From positions 3,980,001 to 4,044,000 of the forward strand of contig NZ_CP109487.1 in NCBI RefSeq assembly GCF_036227605.1: a stretch of 64,000 nt of DNA. Reading direction: 5' to 3'. Positions 44,445 to 54,964 of the stretch are shown one piece after another. This DNA is from Streptomyces sp. NBC_01439 (GTDB lineage: Bacteria; Actinomycetota; Actinomycetes; Streptomycetales; Streptomycetaceae). Within the stretch, counting starts at the first letter, position 1. Every line of letters begins with the position of its first letter. The translations under genes were made by a program, and so were the position numbers. Under the pieces are notes generated by a model. The model did no database searches, had not been told where the DNA came from, and worked only from the letters and a program-made list of their open reading frames with translations.

Positions 44445-46150
44445 TGCCGGTCTCCCCTGCCTGTGTGGTGGCTCGTCTGGTTGTGGTGCCCGCTGCCGCC
44501 CACGCTGAACGCGCTGTGGCTCACCGACTGGATGTACACCCCGCCCTCCGCGACGGTGACCGCCCGCTGCGCGAACTCCTGCGTGTGCCAGCCCGCTTCG
44601 TGCAGGGCGAGGGTCACACCGCCGACGATCCGGTCCTGAATGGTCTTCAAGTACCGGTCCAGGTCCATCAGCTGGAAGAGGGAGGCGTCCTCCTGCGCCG
44701 CCAGCTCGCGCACGGACACGGCCGGACCGGCCGGGAGCGCGCCGCCGTGACCCTCCGTGGCGATCTGCCACGGGCCACGGCTGCCGCCCGCGAGGGCGGT
44801 GAGCGCCTTGGTGAGCGAGCGCGGGGCGTGCTTGAGCGCCCAGACCGTCTTGGCGAAGGGGTTGTTCCGCAGGTGGCGCCGGGCCACGTCGTCGGCCTCC
44901 TGGAACCGGGGCCGTACGGGCAGCAGCACGTGCGGCGCCACCTCCAGCATCAGCATCCCGCCCTGGGTGTGGACGCGTACGAAGACGGTGACGACGAGGT
45001 TCTCGTCCCAGCCGCCGACCCGTACCCGCAGGAAGTGGCGGCGGCGCTCCCCGCCCTCCTCCACCGCTGCGGCCCGGTGCGCCTCGAACGCCCGGTCCGA
45101 GAGGTCCGGTTCGTGCGCCGCGGGCAGCCCGGACGCCGGCAGGAACACGCACTCGTCGATGACCAGTTCCCGCAGCCGGTCCAGTACGGCCTGCTCGGCC
45201 TCCGGCGAGCCGTGCGGCGACGGGACGCGCAGCGCCTCCAGCCGCGGCCGGATCCGGGCCATGATCCGCTCGTTGTCCAGCGGTTCGGGATCGACCCCCT
45301 CCGCGCGCGGGCGCAGCTCGACCGACAGGTGCCAGGGGCGGTAGGGCGCGCCGGCGCCGCAGAACGGATCGTCGACGTCGTAGATGACCAGGCGGCTGTG
45401 CTGCGTCCGCAGGATCCGGTCGCGGATCCTGGCGAACCGGCGGCCGGAGGCGGGGTCGGCGTTCGGGTCGGCGTACCGCGTCCGGCTGAGCGAGGTGCTG
45501 ATGACGCGGGCGAAGTGGCCCCGCTGGAGGCCGACGACCAGGGTCAACAGGGCGAAGACGATCAGGGCGGTCCAGGCGTAGTCGCTCGCGATCGCGGCGC
45601 CGAACACGGGCAGCGCCAAGAAGGTGTCGAACGGCGCCAGCTCGAACGCCCGCTGCATGACCTTGAAGGTCAGGGCCGAATCGTCGGTCCCTCCCACGCC
45701 CGTTTGACCGTCGATCGCACCGGCCAGCAGGCCCAGACCGACGTCGAGGAGCAGCAGGTAGCCGCAGCCGCGCAGGAGGAGTTCGAAGAACCGGCTGCCG
45801 CGCCCCGTCTTCTTCCGGCGGCGCGCGATCCGCCCGGCACCGCTCAGGAAGGCGGCCGGGAGGAGCAGGAAGAGCATGAGCGGCTGGGCCAGCAACAGCC
45901 CGAGGCCCCACACCGCCAGGACGGCCGAGGCCCAGGCCGCTTCGGCACGGCGGGCCTGGAGCGCGTGGGCGAGGACGCGGGAGGCGTCGAAGCCGTAGGA
46001 GGGCGCGACGTAGCGCTCCTCGTGGACGTAGAGCTCCTGGATCACCCGGTCGCGGTACGCGGCGTCGAGATAGCTGCCGGCACACAACAGTCGGCCCGCT
46101 TCGCTGAGCGAAGGGTGCACCGGAGTTCTGTCGTCCGCGGTGCCTGTCAC
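44441..46150 (-). CDS. Large membrane protein of unknown function
   Basis: 569-aa protein. An N-terminal cytosolic segment (SLSEAGRLLCAGSYLDAAYRDRVIQELYVHEERYVAPSYG) precedes helices around residues 75-120 (LAVWGLGLLLAQPLMLFLLLPAAFL), 145-165, 195-215 and 225-245. A roughly 300-residue cytosolic region follows, with SRLVIYDVDDPFCGAG, RELVIDECVFLPASG and FLRVRVGGWDENLVVTVFVRVHTQGG. The tail YIQSVSHSAFSVGGSGHHNQT matches the start of the next protein. GGGGGA four bases before GTG 46150. Not recognised as any named family; heads a three-gene operon. Confidence 0.75.
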   Translation of the reverse strand: MTGTADDRTPVHPSLSEAGRLLCAGSYLDAAYRDRVIQELYVHEERYVAPSYGFDASRVLAHALQARRAEAAWASAVLAVWGLGLLLAQPLMLFLLLPAAFLSGAGRIARRRKKTGRGSRFFELLLRGCGYLLLLDVGLGLLAGAIDGQTGVGGTDDSALTFKVMQRAFELAPFDTFLALPVFGAAIASDYAWTALIVFALLTLVVGLQRGHFARVISTSLSRTRYADPNADPASGRRFARIRDRILRTQHSRLVIYDVDDPFCGAGAPYRPWHLSVELRPRAEGVDPEPLDNERIMARIRPRLEALRVPSPHGSPEAEQAVLDRLRELVIDECVFLPASGLPAAHEPDLSDRAFEAHRAAAVEEGGERRRHFLRVRVGGWDENLVVTVFVRVHTQGGMLMLEVAPHVLLPVRPRFQEADDVARRHLRNNPFAKTVWALKHAPRSLTKALTALAGGSRGPWQIATEGHGGALPAGPAVSVRELAAQEDASLFQLMDLDRYLKTIQDRIVGGVTLALHEAGWHTQEFAQRAVTVAEGGVYIQSVSHSAFSVGGSGHHNQTSHHTGRGDRQ

Positions 46151-46226
46151 CGAATCCCCCTTTCGGTGTGCGGAGGGAAACGATAAGGCGATCACCGGGG
46201 GCGCGACAGGCTCGATCGCGCCAAAA

Positions 46227-46251
46227 GGCCCCGGCGCAATGCGCCGGGGCC
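46227..46251 (-). terminator. mdh terminator
   Basis: GGCCCCGGCGC / GCGCCGGGGCC with loop AAT; on the minus strand followed by TTTTGG. 35 bp past the mdh stop. Confidence 0.85.
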
Positions 46252-46284
46252 CTTCGGACGTGCGGATCGAGTCGGGTGACCGGA

Positions 46285-47397
<1,113 letters not shown>

Positions 47398-47469
47398 CTA
47401 ACCCCCGGGTCCGTGTGGTGCACGGCACACGGACCCCGGCGTTCGAAGGTTCGACCGGTCCTCGGACCG

Positions 47470-47560
47470 CTATTCGACCAGGAAGGCCCGGCCCGTCCGG
47501 TGTCCTTCGACCGACTTGACGTAGGCGTTCGCCGCGCGGGCCACGGGCACGGCGTCGAAT
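47470..47560 (-). pseudogene. Possible remnant of an SDR-type gene 3' end
   Basis: About 30 codons ending ARAANAYVKSVEGHRTGRAFLVE and a TAG, between DUF3017 and mdh, with no start codon or ribosome-binding site of their own. The string looks like the last strand of a short-chain dehydrogenase. If real it is the decayed 3' end of a lost gene. Weak evidence by eye only. Confidence 0.25.
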
Positions 47561-47612
47561 CCCGCGGAGGCCGCGCTCGCTTCGCCCGCGTCGCCCGCGT
47601 CACGCGCGCCGC

Positions 47613-48179
47613 TCACCGCACGGTGAAGCGGACCGCACTCTCCATGAACGGGAGCACCAGCCACGGCTTGGGCGCTGCCATCACCAGCGCGAGCAGCGTG
47701 ATCGCCACGCCCAGCAGCCCGTAGGTGATCATGTCGGTGAAACGGGAGCGCACCGCGAGCATGCCCACCGAGGGCAGCACGCGCCGCATCACCGAGGCCG
47801 CGATCAGGGCCAGGCCGATGGCCAGGCAGCCGACCCGCGGGTGCCCGAAGGCCGTGGCCAACAGTCCGACCGCCGTCGCGGTGAGCACGCTGAGCATCGG
47901 CCACTGACGGGCCGGCGTGGACACGGCCCCCGGAACGGCCCGGCCGCTGCCCTCGGGGCGCGCGGTGTCCCGGGTGATGGAGGGGAAGCGGCGGGACCTG
48001 ACCGGCGCCTCGGCGCCGGCCTTGGCGGGACCGGCCGCGACGGGACCGGCCGCGACGGGACCGGCCGCGACGGGACCGGCCCCGACGGGCGTCGCGGGCA
48101 CGACCGGAGCGACGGGGGTGCCGTTCGTCCGGGCCGCGCCGCCGCCCGTCGCGTTCTCCGCGTCCGACTCAGCCTGCAC
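47613..48179 (-). CDS. DUF3017 domain membrane protein
   Basis: 188-aa protein. The first 90 residues are low complexity, including a tandem [12 protein letters not shown] repeat, followed by the DUF3017 part with three helices: [39 protein letters not shown] and [20 protein letters not shown]. Role unknown; DUF3017 genes follow folD throughout Streptomyces. GTG 48179 overlaps the folD stop by 11 bp, so translation is coupled. Confidence 0.85.
   Translation of the reverse strand: MQAESDAENATGGGAARTNGTPVAPVVPATPVGAGPVAAGPVAAGPVAAGPAKAGAEAPVRSRRFPSITRDTARPEGSGRAVPGAVSTPARQWPMLSVLTATAVGLLATAFGHPRVGCLAIGLALIAASVMRRVLPSVGMLAVRSRFTDMITYGLLGVAITLLALVMAAPKPWLVLPFMESAVRFTVR
48027..48087. repeat. 15-bp tandem repeat inside the DUF3017 gene
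   Basis: Four consecutive copies of a 15-bp unit (GGGACCGGCCGCGAC, last copy with one change) encoding GPVAA repeats. Copy number is likely variable between strains through slippage. Confidence 0.75.
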
Positions 48180-49029
48180 TGGTGGTCCGTTCCGCCGCCT
48201 CGACGACATTGACGAGCAGCTGGGCGCGGGTCATCGGGCCGACCCCGCCCGGGTTCGGCGAGATCCACGCGGCCACCTCGGCCACGCCGGGGTGCACATC
48301 GCCGACGATCTTCCCTTCCCCGTCGCGGCTGACGCCCACGTCGAGCACGGCCGCGCCCGGCTTCACGTCCTCCGGCTTGACCAGGTGCGGGACACCGGCC
48401 GCCGCGACGATGATGTCCGCCTGGCGCAGCTGCGCGGAGAGGTCGCGCGTACCGGTGTGGCAGAGCGTCACGGTGGCGTTCTCGGACTTGCGGGTCAGCA
48501 ACAGGCCGATGGAGCGCCCGACGGTGATCCCGCGGCCGAGGACGACGACGTGCGCGCCGTTGATGCCGACGTCGTGGTGGCGCAGCAGTTCGACGATCCC
48601 GTACGGGGTGCAGGGCAGCGGTCCCGGCTCGTTCAGCACCAGTCGGCCGAGCGACATCGGGTGCAGACCGTCGGCGTCCTTCAGCGGATCCATCAGCTCC
48701 AGGACCCGGTTGGTGTCGATGCCCTTGGGGAGCGGGAGTTGGACGATGTAGCCGGTGCACTCCGGGTTGGCGTTGAGCTCCCGGACGACCGCCTCGATGT
48801 CTTCCTGGGAGGCCGTCCCGGGCAGTTCGCGCTGGATGGAGGCGATGCCGACCTCGGCACAGTCCTTGTGCTTGCCGTTCACGTACCAGCGGCTGCCCGG
48901 ATCGTCACCGACCAGGAGGGTGCCGAGGCCGGGGGTGATGCCCCGGGCCTTCAGGGCCGCCACGCGGGCGGTCAGTTCGGACTTGATCGCTGCGGCGGTG
49001 GCCTTGCCATCGAGAATCTGGGCGGTCAT
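48169..49029 (-). CDS. folD: Bifunctional methylenetetrahydrofolate dehydrogenase/cyclohydrolase
   Basis: 286-aa FolD interconverting 5,10-methylene-THF, 5,10-methenyl-THF and 10-formyl-THF, supplying formyl groups to PurN and PurH encoded 2 kb away. Motifs: [11 protein letters not shown] with the catalytic Lys, [33 protein letters not shown] for NADP and GGVGPMT near the end. Full length. Upstream, 49095-49108 carries TTGCACTTGCACAA, a short repeat of unknown meaning in the divergent promoter region. Confidence 0.97.
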   Translation of the reverse strand: MTAQILDGKATAAAIKSELTARVAALKARGITPGLGTLLVGDDPGSRWYVNGKHKDCAEVGIASIQRELPGTASQEDIEAVVRELNANPECTGYIVQLPLPKGIDTNRVLELMDPLKDADGLHPMSLGRLVLNEPGPLPCTPYGIVELLRHHDVGINGAHVVVLGRGITVGRSIGLLLTRKSENATVTLCHTGTRDLSAQLRQADIIVAAAGVPHLVKPEDVKPGAAVLDVGVSRDGEGKIVGDVHPGVAEVAAWISPNPGGVGPMTRAQLLVNVVEAAERTTSAG

Positions 49030-49275
49030 GCCCCCATCCTCCCGGATGAGGCGGCCCCGGTTCCAGTCAAGGCACTCGCAGGGGCTCAGGGTTCATTGCA
49101 CTTGCACAACAAGTCACCGGCCGTAACCTAACCGACTGGACAAGCCCGGGCCCGCCGGACCACGATGAATCGACTGATGTACCGCGGGCAGTGCCGGGGG
49201 GCGGGACCGCACCGTGCAAGGATTCCTCCGTGCTCAGCCGTGCGTCCCCGCACTTCCACGGAGGAACACCCCAAC

Positions 49276-49947
49276 ATGAGCTTCGGCGAACCGCAGAACC
49301 CGTACGGACAGCAGCCGCCGCCGCAGGGGCAGCCCGGCTACGGCTACCCCCAGCAGGCACCCCAGGGCATTCCTCCGCAGAGCGGCTACGCCTACCCGCA
49401 GCAGGCCCCGCAGGGCTACCCGGGCGGTCCCGGCGGGTACCCGGGTGCGCACATGGAGATGCCGGGCGGTGCGAAGGCGGCCCGCGTCATCCTCTTCATC
49501 GTGGGCGCTCTGCAGGTGCTGGGCGGCCTGTTCGCGATCATCGGGGGCGCCGTGTTCGCCGCGGTGCTCGCGGAGGCCGGCTCCTCCAGCTCCTCGAGCT
49601 CCTCCAGCTCCTCCGCGGAGGAGCTGAGCGCCGTCGCCGGCACCGTGGGCGTCGTCATCGGAATCGTCTTCATCGGCCTGTCCCTGTGGCCCATCCTGAC
49701 CGCGGCCAAGATGGCCAAGGGTCGGGGCGGCGTCCGTGTCTCCGGCATCATCTACGGATCGCTGCAGACCTTCTTCGCCGCTTTCGGCGTCCTGGCGAAC
49801 CTGATCACTCTCGGCACCGACGAGCACGTCCCGGTCGGATTCGGCGTGGTCGCCTCACTGCCGTCCCTGATCTCCCTCGCCCTCGGCCTCACCATCGTCA
49901 TCGGCCTCGCCAAGGCCGGGGACTACTTCCGCCGTCCCCAGTACTGA
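49276..49947 (+). CDS. Membrane protein with Pro/Gln/Tyr-rich N-terminus
   Basis: 223-aa integral membrane protein. Residues 1-65 are low complexity with repeats of YPQQAPQG; four helices follow: ARVILFIVGALQVLGGLFAIIGGAVFAAVL, AVAGTVGVVIGIVFIGLSLWPIL, SLQTFFAAFGVLANLI and SLPSLISLALGLTIVIGLA. Between helices 1 and 2 lies a run of 11 serines. Unknown role; sequence style resembles 21227-21787. ACGGAGGA precedes the ATG. Convergent with purH across a bidirectional terminator. Confidence 0.82.
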   Translation: MSFGEPQNPYGQQPPPQGQPGYGYPQQAPQGIPPQSGYAYPQQAPQGYPGGPGGYPGAHMEMPGGAKAARVILFIVGALQVLGGLFAIIGGAVFAAVLAEAGSSSSSSSSSSSAEELSAVAGTVGVVIGIVFIGLSLWPILTAAKMAKGRGGVRVSGIIYGSLQTFFAAFGVLANLITLGTDEHVPVGFGVVASLPSLISLALGLTIVIGLAKAGDYFRRPQY

Positions 49948-49962
49948 CCGTCCCGTACGCAT

Positions 49963-50007
49963 ACGGCGAAGGCCGCGTCCCGTAGTACGGGGCGCGGCCT
50001 TCGCCGT
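49963..50007. terminator. Bidirectional terminator, purH / 49276 gene
   Basis: ACGGCGAAGGCCGCG and CGCGGCCTTCGCCGT (49963-49977, 49993-50007) with an inner CCG-TAGTA-CGG; symmetrical between convergent stops. Confidence 0.8.
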
Positions 50008-50025
50008 GTGTCAGACGGGCCGGAC

Positions 50026-51630
50026 TCAGTGGAAGAAGTGCCGGGTCCCGGTGAAGTACATGGTCACGCCGGCCTTCTGCGCCGCCTCGATGACCTGCTC
50101 GTCACGGACCGAACCGCCCGGCTGGACCACGGCCTTGATGCCCGCGGCCGTCAGGATCTCCAGCCCGTCCGGGAACGGGAAGAAGGCGTCGGACGCGGCG
50201 TACGCGCCCTGCGCGCGCTCGGCGCCCGCCCGCTCGACGGCGAGCTTCGCGGAGTCGACACGGTTGACCTGGCCCATGCCGACGCCGACCGAGGCGCCGT
50301 CCTTGGCGAGCAGGATCGCGTTGGACTTGACGGCCCGGCAGGCCTTCCACGCGAAGGCCAGCTCGGCGAGCTCCGCCGGGGACAGGGCGTCGCCGGTGGC
50401 CAGGGTCCAGTTGGCCGGATCGTCGCCCTCGGCCTGGAAGAGGTCGCTCTGCTGGAGCAGCGCACCGCCGGAGATGGGCTTGAGGTCGCCCGGCTGGTGC
50501 GGGGTGCCGTCCACCTTCAGGACGCGGATGTTCTTCTTCTTGGCCAGGATCTCGACCGCGCCGTCCTCGTAGGCGGGGGCGGCGATGACCTCGGTGAAGA
50601 TCTCCGCGACCTGCTCGGCGAGCTCGACGGTCACCGGACGGTTGACGGCGATGACGCCGCCGAAGGCCGACAGCGGGTCGCAGGCGTGCGCCTTGCGGTG
50701 GGCCGCGGCGACGTCCGCGTCGACCGCGATGCCGCACGGGTTGGCGTGCTTGATGATCGCGACGCAGGGCTCGTCGTGGTCGTAGGCGGCGCGGCGCGCG
50801 GCCTCGGTGTCCACGTAGTTGTTGAAGGACATCTCCTTGCCGTGCAGCTGCTCGGCGTTGGCGAGTCCGCCCGGCTGTCCGTCCGTGTAGAGGGCGGCGG
50901 CCTGGTGCGGGTTCTCGCCGTAGCGCAGGGTCGACTTGCGCTCCCAGGCGCCGGCCAGGAACTCGGGCAGCGCCGCGGCGTCGTCCTCGGGGGCTTCCGG
51001 GGCGTAGGCGTTCGTGAACCAGGAGGCCACGGCCACGTCGTAGGCGGCGGTGTGCTGGAAGGCCTCCGCCGCGAGCCGCTTGCGGGCGGTGAGGTCGAAG
51101 CCGCCGCCCTGGGCCGCCGCGATGACGTCGGCGTAGCGGGCCGGGCTGGTGACGACCGCGACCGAAGGGTGGTTCTTGGCGGCGGCGCGGACCATCGACG
51201 GGCCGCCGATGTCGATCTGCTCCACGCACTCGTCGGGCGTGGCGCCCGACTGGACGGTCGCCAGGAAGGGGTAGAGGTTGACGACCACCAGGTCGAAGGG
51301 CTCGACGCCCAGCTCGGCGAGCTGGTTGCGGTGGTCCTCCAGGCGCAGGTCGGCGAGGATGCCGGCGTGCACGCGCGGGTGCAGGGTCTTGACCCGGCCG
51401 TCCAGGCACTCGGGGAAGCCGGTCAGCTCCTCCACCTTGGTGACGGGCACCCCGGCGGCGGCGATCTTCGAGGCGGTGGAGCCGGTGGAGACGAGCGCGA
51501 CGCCCGCCCCGTGCAGCCCGAGGGCCAGCTCTTCCAGTCCCGTCTTGTCGTAGACGCTGATGAGCGCACGCCGGATCGGCCGCTGGGTCGTGGTCGGGTC
51601 GTTGCTCGCTGCGGTGTCTGCGGCGGTCAC
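50026..51630 (-). CDS. purH: AICAR transformylase/IMP cyclohydrolase
   Basis: 534-aa bifunctional enzyme for the last two steps of IMP synthesis. N-terminal MGS-like cyclohydrolase domain ([39 protein letters not shown]) and C-terminal transformylase domain ([50 protein letters not shown]). GTG start overlaps the purN stop by four bases (GTGA). Uses 10-formyl-THF from FolD. Confidence 0.97.
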   Translation of the reverse strand: MTAADTAASNDPTTTQRPIRRALISVYDKTGLEELALGLHGAGVALVSTGSTASKIAAAGVPVTKVEELTGFPECLDGRVKTLHPRVHAGILADLRLEDHRNQLAELGVEPFDLVVVNLYPFLATVQSGATPDECVEQIDIGGPSMVRAAAKNHPSVAVVTSPARYADVIAAAQGGGFDLTARKRLAAEAFQHTAAYDVAVASWFTNAYAPEAPEDDAAALPEFLAGAWERKSTLRYGENPHQAAALYTDGQPGGLANAEQLHGKEMSFNNYVDTEAARRAAYDHDEPCVAIIKHANPCGIAVDADVAAAHRKAHACDPLSAFGGVIAVNRPVTVELAEQVAEIFTEVIAAPAYEDGAVEILAKKKNIRVLKVDGTPHQPGDLKPISGGALLQQSDLFQAEGDDPANWTLATGDALSPAELAELAFAWKACRAVKSNAILLAKDGASVGVGMGQVNRVDSAKLAVERAGAERAQGAYAASDAFFPFPDGLEILTAAGIKAVVQPGGSVRDEQVIEAAQKAGVTMYFTGTRHFFH

Positions 51631-52250
51631 TGGATTGTTACCTTTCGTCCCTCAATGCGGTAGCCGTGCCGGGCCAGGCGCCCCACGACATCGACGAGCA
51701 GCTGGCGCTCGACTTCCTTGATGCGCTCATGGAGAGCGGCTTCGTCGTCCTCGTCCCGGACCTCGACCACACCCTGGGCGATGATCGGACCGGTGTCCAC
51801 GCCGCTGTCCACGAAGTGGACCGTGCAGCCGGTGACCTTCGCGCCGTAGGCGAGGGCGTCCCGTACGCCGTGCGCACCCGGGAAGGCGGGGAGGAGGGCG
51901 GGGTGGGTGTTGATGAACCGGCCGCCGAAGCGGTCGATGAACACCTTGCCCACGATCTTCATGAATCCCGCGGACACCACGAGGTCCGGCGCGTACGCGT
52001 CGGTCGCCTCGGTGAGGGCGACGTCCCACTCCGCGCGGCTGTCGTAGCCCTTGACCGGGCAGACGAAGGTGGGGATCCCCGCCTTCTCCGCCCGCTCCAG
52101 GCCGGCGATGTTCTCGCGGTCGGCTCCCACGGCGACGACTTCGGCACCGAAGCCCTCGGATCCGCCGGGGTGGGCGTCGATGGCATCGAGCAGGGCCTGG
52201 AGGTTGGTGCCGGAACCGGAGACCAGCACGACCAGGCGGGAGGCGGCCAT
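51627..52250 (-). CDS. purN: Phosphoribosylglycinamide formyltransferase
   Basis: 207-aa GAR transformylase, third step of purine synthesis. [17 protein letters not shown] binds the phosphate of GAR; the catalytic [20 protein letters not shown] contains the conserved Asn-His and [13 protein letters not shown] the Asp. Slightly long for the family at both loops but intact. Coupled to purH. The 240-bp divergent upstream region (52251-52493) holds an AT-rich CCATATATCGG promoter-like stretch. Confidence 0.96.
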   Translation of the reverse strand: MAASRLVVLVSGSGTNLQALLDAIDAHPGGSEGFGAEVVAVGADRENIAGLERAEKAGIPTFVCPVKGYDSRAEWDVALTEATDAYAPDLVVSAGFMKIVGKVFIDRFGGRFINTHPALLPAFPGAHGVRDALAYGAKVTGCTVHFVDSGVDTGPIIAQGVVEVRDEDDEAALHERIKEVERQLLVDVVGRLARHGYRIEGRKVTIQ

Positions 52251-52493
52251 GGGAGGCCCTTTCTCGCGGGATTGCGGTGTTCGTCTTGTGTGGTCGTACG
52301 AAACTTCGGGGTACCGATATATGGGGAACCATACGAAGCAACGGACCGCCTGCAACGATACCGGTACACGGGACGGCCCCCGAGGGACGGGGGGACGGCC
52401 GGGCGGTAGCGTCTGGCGTACAAGCCACGAACTGGCCTCACCTCGCCACGACGTCCCCGCGACGTCCATGACACAGGGGAAGAAACACACCCG

Positions 52494-53078
52494 ATGCCGG
52501 ACCGCCGTCAGCCCGACTCCCCCACCGACGACAACCCCTTCGCGGCTCCGCCGGAAGGCCGGCCCGACCAGCCGTGGCAGCCGCGCAGCGGCGGTGGCGG
52601 CGGGAACGGCGACGGCCAGAAGGACTCGGACGGCCAGCGGGGTCCGGCGCGATGGGACCCGACGGACCCAATCCAGCGCCGTGCGCGCTACGCGCTGCTG
52701 GCCGGCATGTGGGGCTCCTTCTTCGGGATCTTCCAGATCCCGTCGGTCGCACTGCTGCTCGGGGTGCTCGCCCTCTACTGGGGCATCAGCGCGCTGCGCG
52801 GCAAGCCCGCCGCGGCGACCGCCGAGGGCGCCCCGGCGGCACCGTCCGGCCTGGACGCCCTGGGCCCGGCGGCCCGCCCCCAGCGCACCGCGGCGGTGAG
52901 CGGCCTGGTCACGGCCTCCCTGGCGATCCTGCTGGCGTTCGGCTCGTACGCCCTGCAACTCGCCTACAAGGACTTCTACGTCTGCCGCGACGACGCCCTC
53001 ACCCAGTCGGCGGAACTCCAGTGCAACACCCTCCTCCCGAACAACCTGGTGGGCAACATCCTGAAGGTCCGCCAGTAG
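52494..53078 (+). CDS. Two-helix membrane protein, DUF4190-like
   Basis: 194-aa protein: disordered Pro/Gly/Asp-rich N-terminus of about 65 residues, then ARYALLAGMWGSFFGIFQIPSVALLLGVLALYWGISALRG, an Ala/Pro linker, TAAVSGLVTASLAILLAFGSYAL and a C-terminal extracytoplasmic-type tail with two cysteines (YVCRDDALTQSAELQCNTLLP). Unknown function; such proteins sit next to purN in Streptomyces. Divergent from purNH. GGGAAG ten bases before the ATG. Confidence 0.8.
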   Translation: MPDRRQPDSPTDDNPFAAPPEGRPDQPWQPRSGGGGGNGDGQKDSDGQRGPARWDPTDPIQRRARYALLAGMWGSFFGIFQIPSVALLLGVLALYWGISALRGKPAAATAEGAPAAPSGLDALGPAARPQRTAAVSGLVTASLAILLAFGSYALQLAYKDFYVCRDDALTQSAELQCNTLLPNNLVGNILKVRQ

Positions 53079-53087
53079 GCGCCCTCC

Positions 53088-53175
53088 CCAGCCCCGCCGG
53101 CGCTTGAGGCACCCTTCCAGCCCCGCCGGCGTTTGAGGCGCGGGGTCTGGGGCGGAGCCCCAGCGGCGGCGCCGC
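53088..53175 (+). repeat. Streptomyces intergenic REP-like element, copy 2
   Basis: Contains the 5' module CAGCCCCGCCGGCG(C/T)TTGAGG twice in tandem, then GCGCGGGGTCTGGGGCGGAG, CCCCAGCGGCGGCGCCGCA. Ends 11 bp from the stop of the DUF6350 gene. Confidence 0.75.
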
Positions 53176-53186
53176 ACCCGAACGGC

Positions 53187-54845
53187 CTACTCCGGTGGCG
53201 GCTTCCGCCGGGCCAGCACCCGCGCCCCAACCACCTGCGGAGCCAACGGCACTGACACCGCCTCGGCCACCTCGGCCACCTCAGCCGCGCCGGCCACGCC
53301 ACCCGGCCCGGCCAGCAGACCAGGATCCAGATCCAGCCCGGACACCACGGTCACGGCCCGCCGCGCCCGCCCCCCGGGCACACCCGCAGGAACCCCAGGA
53401 ACCCCAGGAACCGCAGGAACCGCAGGAACCGCAGGAACCGCAGGAGGTACCGGTACCGGGGGAACCGCAATGTCCGGAATCAGCGCCCCCGCAGCCTGCC
53501 GCATCGCCGCCCACCGGACCTCCCGCACCCCGCTGTCGTGCCACCCGTCGTCCACGGCCACCGCTTCATCGGCGTCCAGGGCGGACGGCCCGATGGCCGG
53601 GCGGGTCCGCCACGCGTGCACCGCCACCGCGACCGGCACGGCCAGTACCGCCGTCCAGACGAAGGCCGCCACCCCGGTGGTCCACCACACCGGCCCGAAT
53701 TCCGACAGCAGCCGCGAGCCCAGCGGCCCCGCCGAGGCCGCCGCGAGCCCGGCCATCGCCAGACCGCACACCACCGCACCGAGGGCCGCCGTGAGCGCGG
53801 TCTCCCCGTACGAGACCTCGCGTGCCCGGCGTACCGCGAACCAGCCCACCGCGAGCCCGGCGACCACCGGAACCCCGGCGACCGCCCAGGTCAACGGGGT
53901 TCCGGGGCCCTCGGCCGGGAGCGCCGCCAGCAGCGGGAAGCGGGGCAGTCCCGGCGCGCCCGGGAAACCGAGCGGGGTAGCCGTCGCGTCGGCGCCCAGG
54001 GCGAAGCCGGGCCCGAGCGCGTAGGCCGCTCCCCAGACCATGGCGTTGGGGATCAGGGTGAGTGCGAGCAGCAGGACGGCGAAGCGGCCCGACCAGACCC
54101 CGGTCAGCGACAGGAAGGAGGACTGGACCTCGGCGCCGTGCCACGCGAGCGAGGCGCCGACGACGAGCGCGCCGCCGCCCAGGAGCACCAGGGCGCCGCC
54201 CGCGCCCGCCCGGAGCGCCAGCGCGTAGCGGGGGCGCACGGCAGCCTTCCGTACGCACCCGGGCAGCCAGGACGGCAGCGGTCCGAGCGGACGCCCCCGG
54301 GCCCCCCACACCCCGGTTGCGGCGGCGAGTACGGCCACCAGCGGGATGTGCCAGGCCGCACTGATGGGGTCGGCCGACAGCGGGCCGCCGGCGGCGTACA
54401 CCGTGACGAGGGCCCCGACCGCGAGATAGCCGCAGAGCACGGCCGAGAACACGGCTCCGGCGGGCAGCACCTCCTCGTCGTCGTCCTCGGTGGCGCTCCC
54501 CAGCCGGGCGGCCCGCCGCATGAGCAGCACGGGCAGCACGACGAGGAGCAGGGGCGTCATGCCGACGGGTGCGGGGACGCCGGAGAGGGTGTCGTAGCGC
54601 ACCAGCTCCGTCCCGTGGGCGAGCAGCCACAGCCCGGCGGCCAGGTGCAGGGCCCCACCGGGGCCGCTGTCGGGGTAGGGGGAACTGATCCACAGCACGA
54701 TGACGAGCACGGCGAGGAAGCCGAGCCCGAGTCCGGCCGCCACGGCTCCGCCCACGACGCATGCGGCGGCGGCCGGTGAACGGCGCCGCACGCCGGCTCG
54801 CGGGGCCGCTGACAACGGGGTCCCGCGTTCGGTCACTTGGGTCAC
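53187..54845 (-). CDS. DUF6350 family membrane protein
   Basis: 552-aa polytopic membrane protein with roughly ten helices ([73 protein letters not shown] and others), matching the DUF6350 family found next to purN/sucCD in Streptomyces. The C-terminal 130 residues are a Pro/Val/Ala low-complexity tail with [16 protein letters not shown] repeats, reading in part as a 9-bp tandem repeat. Function unknown. Two in-frame GTGs (54845, 54836) could start it. Confidence 0.85.
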   Translation of the reverse strand: MTQVTERGTPLSAAPRAGVRRRSPAAAACVVGGAVAAGLGLGFLAVLVIVLWISSPYPDSGPGGALHLAAGLWLLAHGTELVRYDTLSGVPAPVGMTPLLLVVLPVLLMRRAARLGSATEDDDEEVLPAGAVFSAVLCGYLAVGALVTVYAAGGPLSADPISAAWHIPLVAVLAAATGVWGARGRPLGPLPSWLPGCVRKAAVRPRYALALRAGAGGALVLLGGGALVVGASLAWHGAEVQSSFLSLTGVWSGRFAVLLLALTLIPNAMVWGAAYALGPGFALGADATATPLGFPGAPGLPRFPLLAALPAEGPGTPLTWAVAGVPVVAGLAVGWFAVRRAREVSYGETALTAALGAVVCGLAMAGLAAASAGPLGSRLLSEFGPVWWTTGVAAFVWTAVLAVPVAVAVHAWRTRPAIGPSALDADEAVAVDDGWHDSGVREVRWAAMRQAAGALIPDIAVPPVPVPPAVPAVPAVPAVPGVPGVPAGVPGGRARRAVTVVSGLDLDPGLLAGPGGVAGAAEVAEVAEAVSVPLAPQVVGARVLARRKPPPE

Positions 54846-54964
54846 CCCGCCATGGTGCCAACGACACGCGCTATGGACTGGTAACAGGCGAATGCCCGTG
54901 GTGTCGCTCAATATACGTTTATGTACTTTTTCGCCCAGATCGTCCAGTTTGCGGGGAGTGTGGC

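Noticed and set aside
47440..47480. GGTTCGA-containing segment resembling a tRNA T-arm
   Set aside because: No acceptor, D or anticodon stems could be paired around it.
48027..48087. Tandem 15-bp units considered as CRISPR or satellite
   Set aside because: No spacers; the units are in frame and encode GPVAA repeats of the DUF3017 protein.
54860..54964. Upstream extension of the XRE gene encoding CPWC ... CGEC, like a zinc ribbon
   Set aside because: The DNA is AT-rich promoter-like sequence (AATATACGTTTATGTAC) and a proper GGGGAG ribosome-binding site precedes ATG 54965; the cysteines look coincidental.
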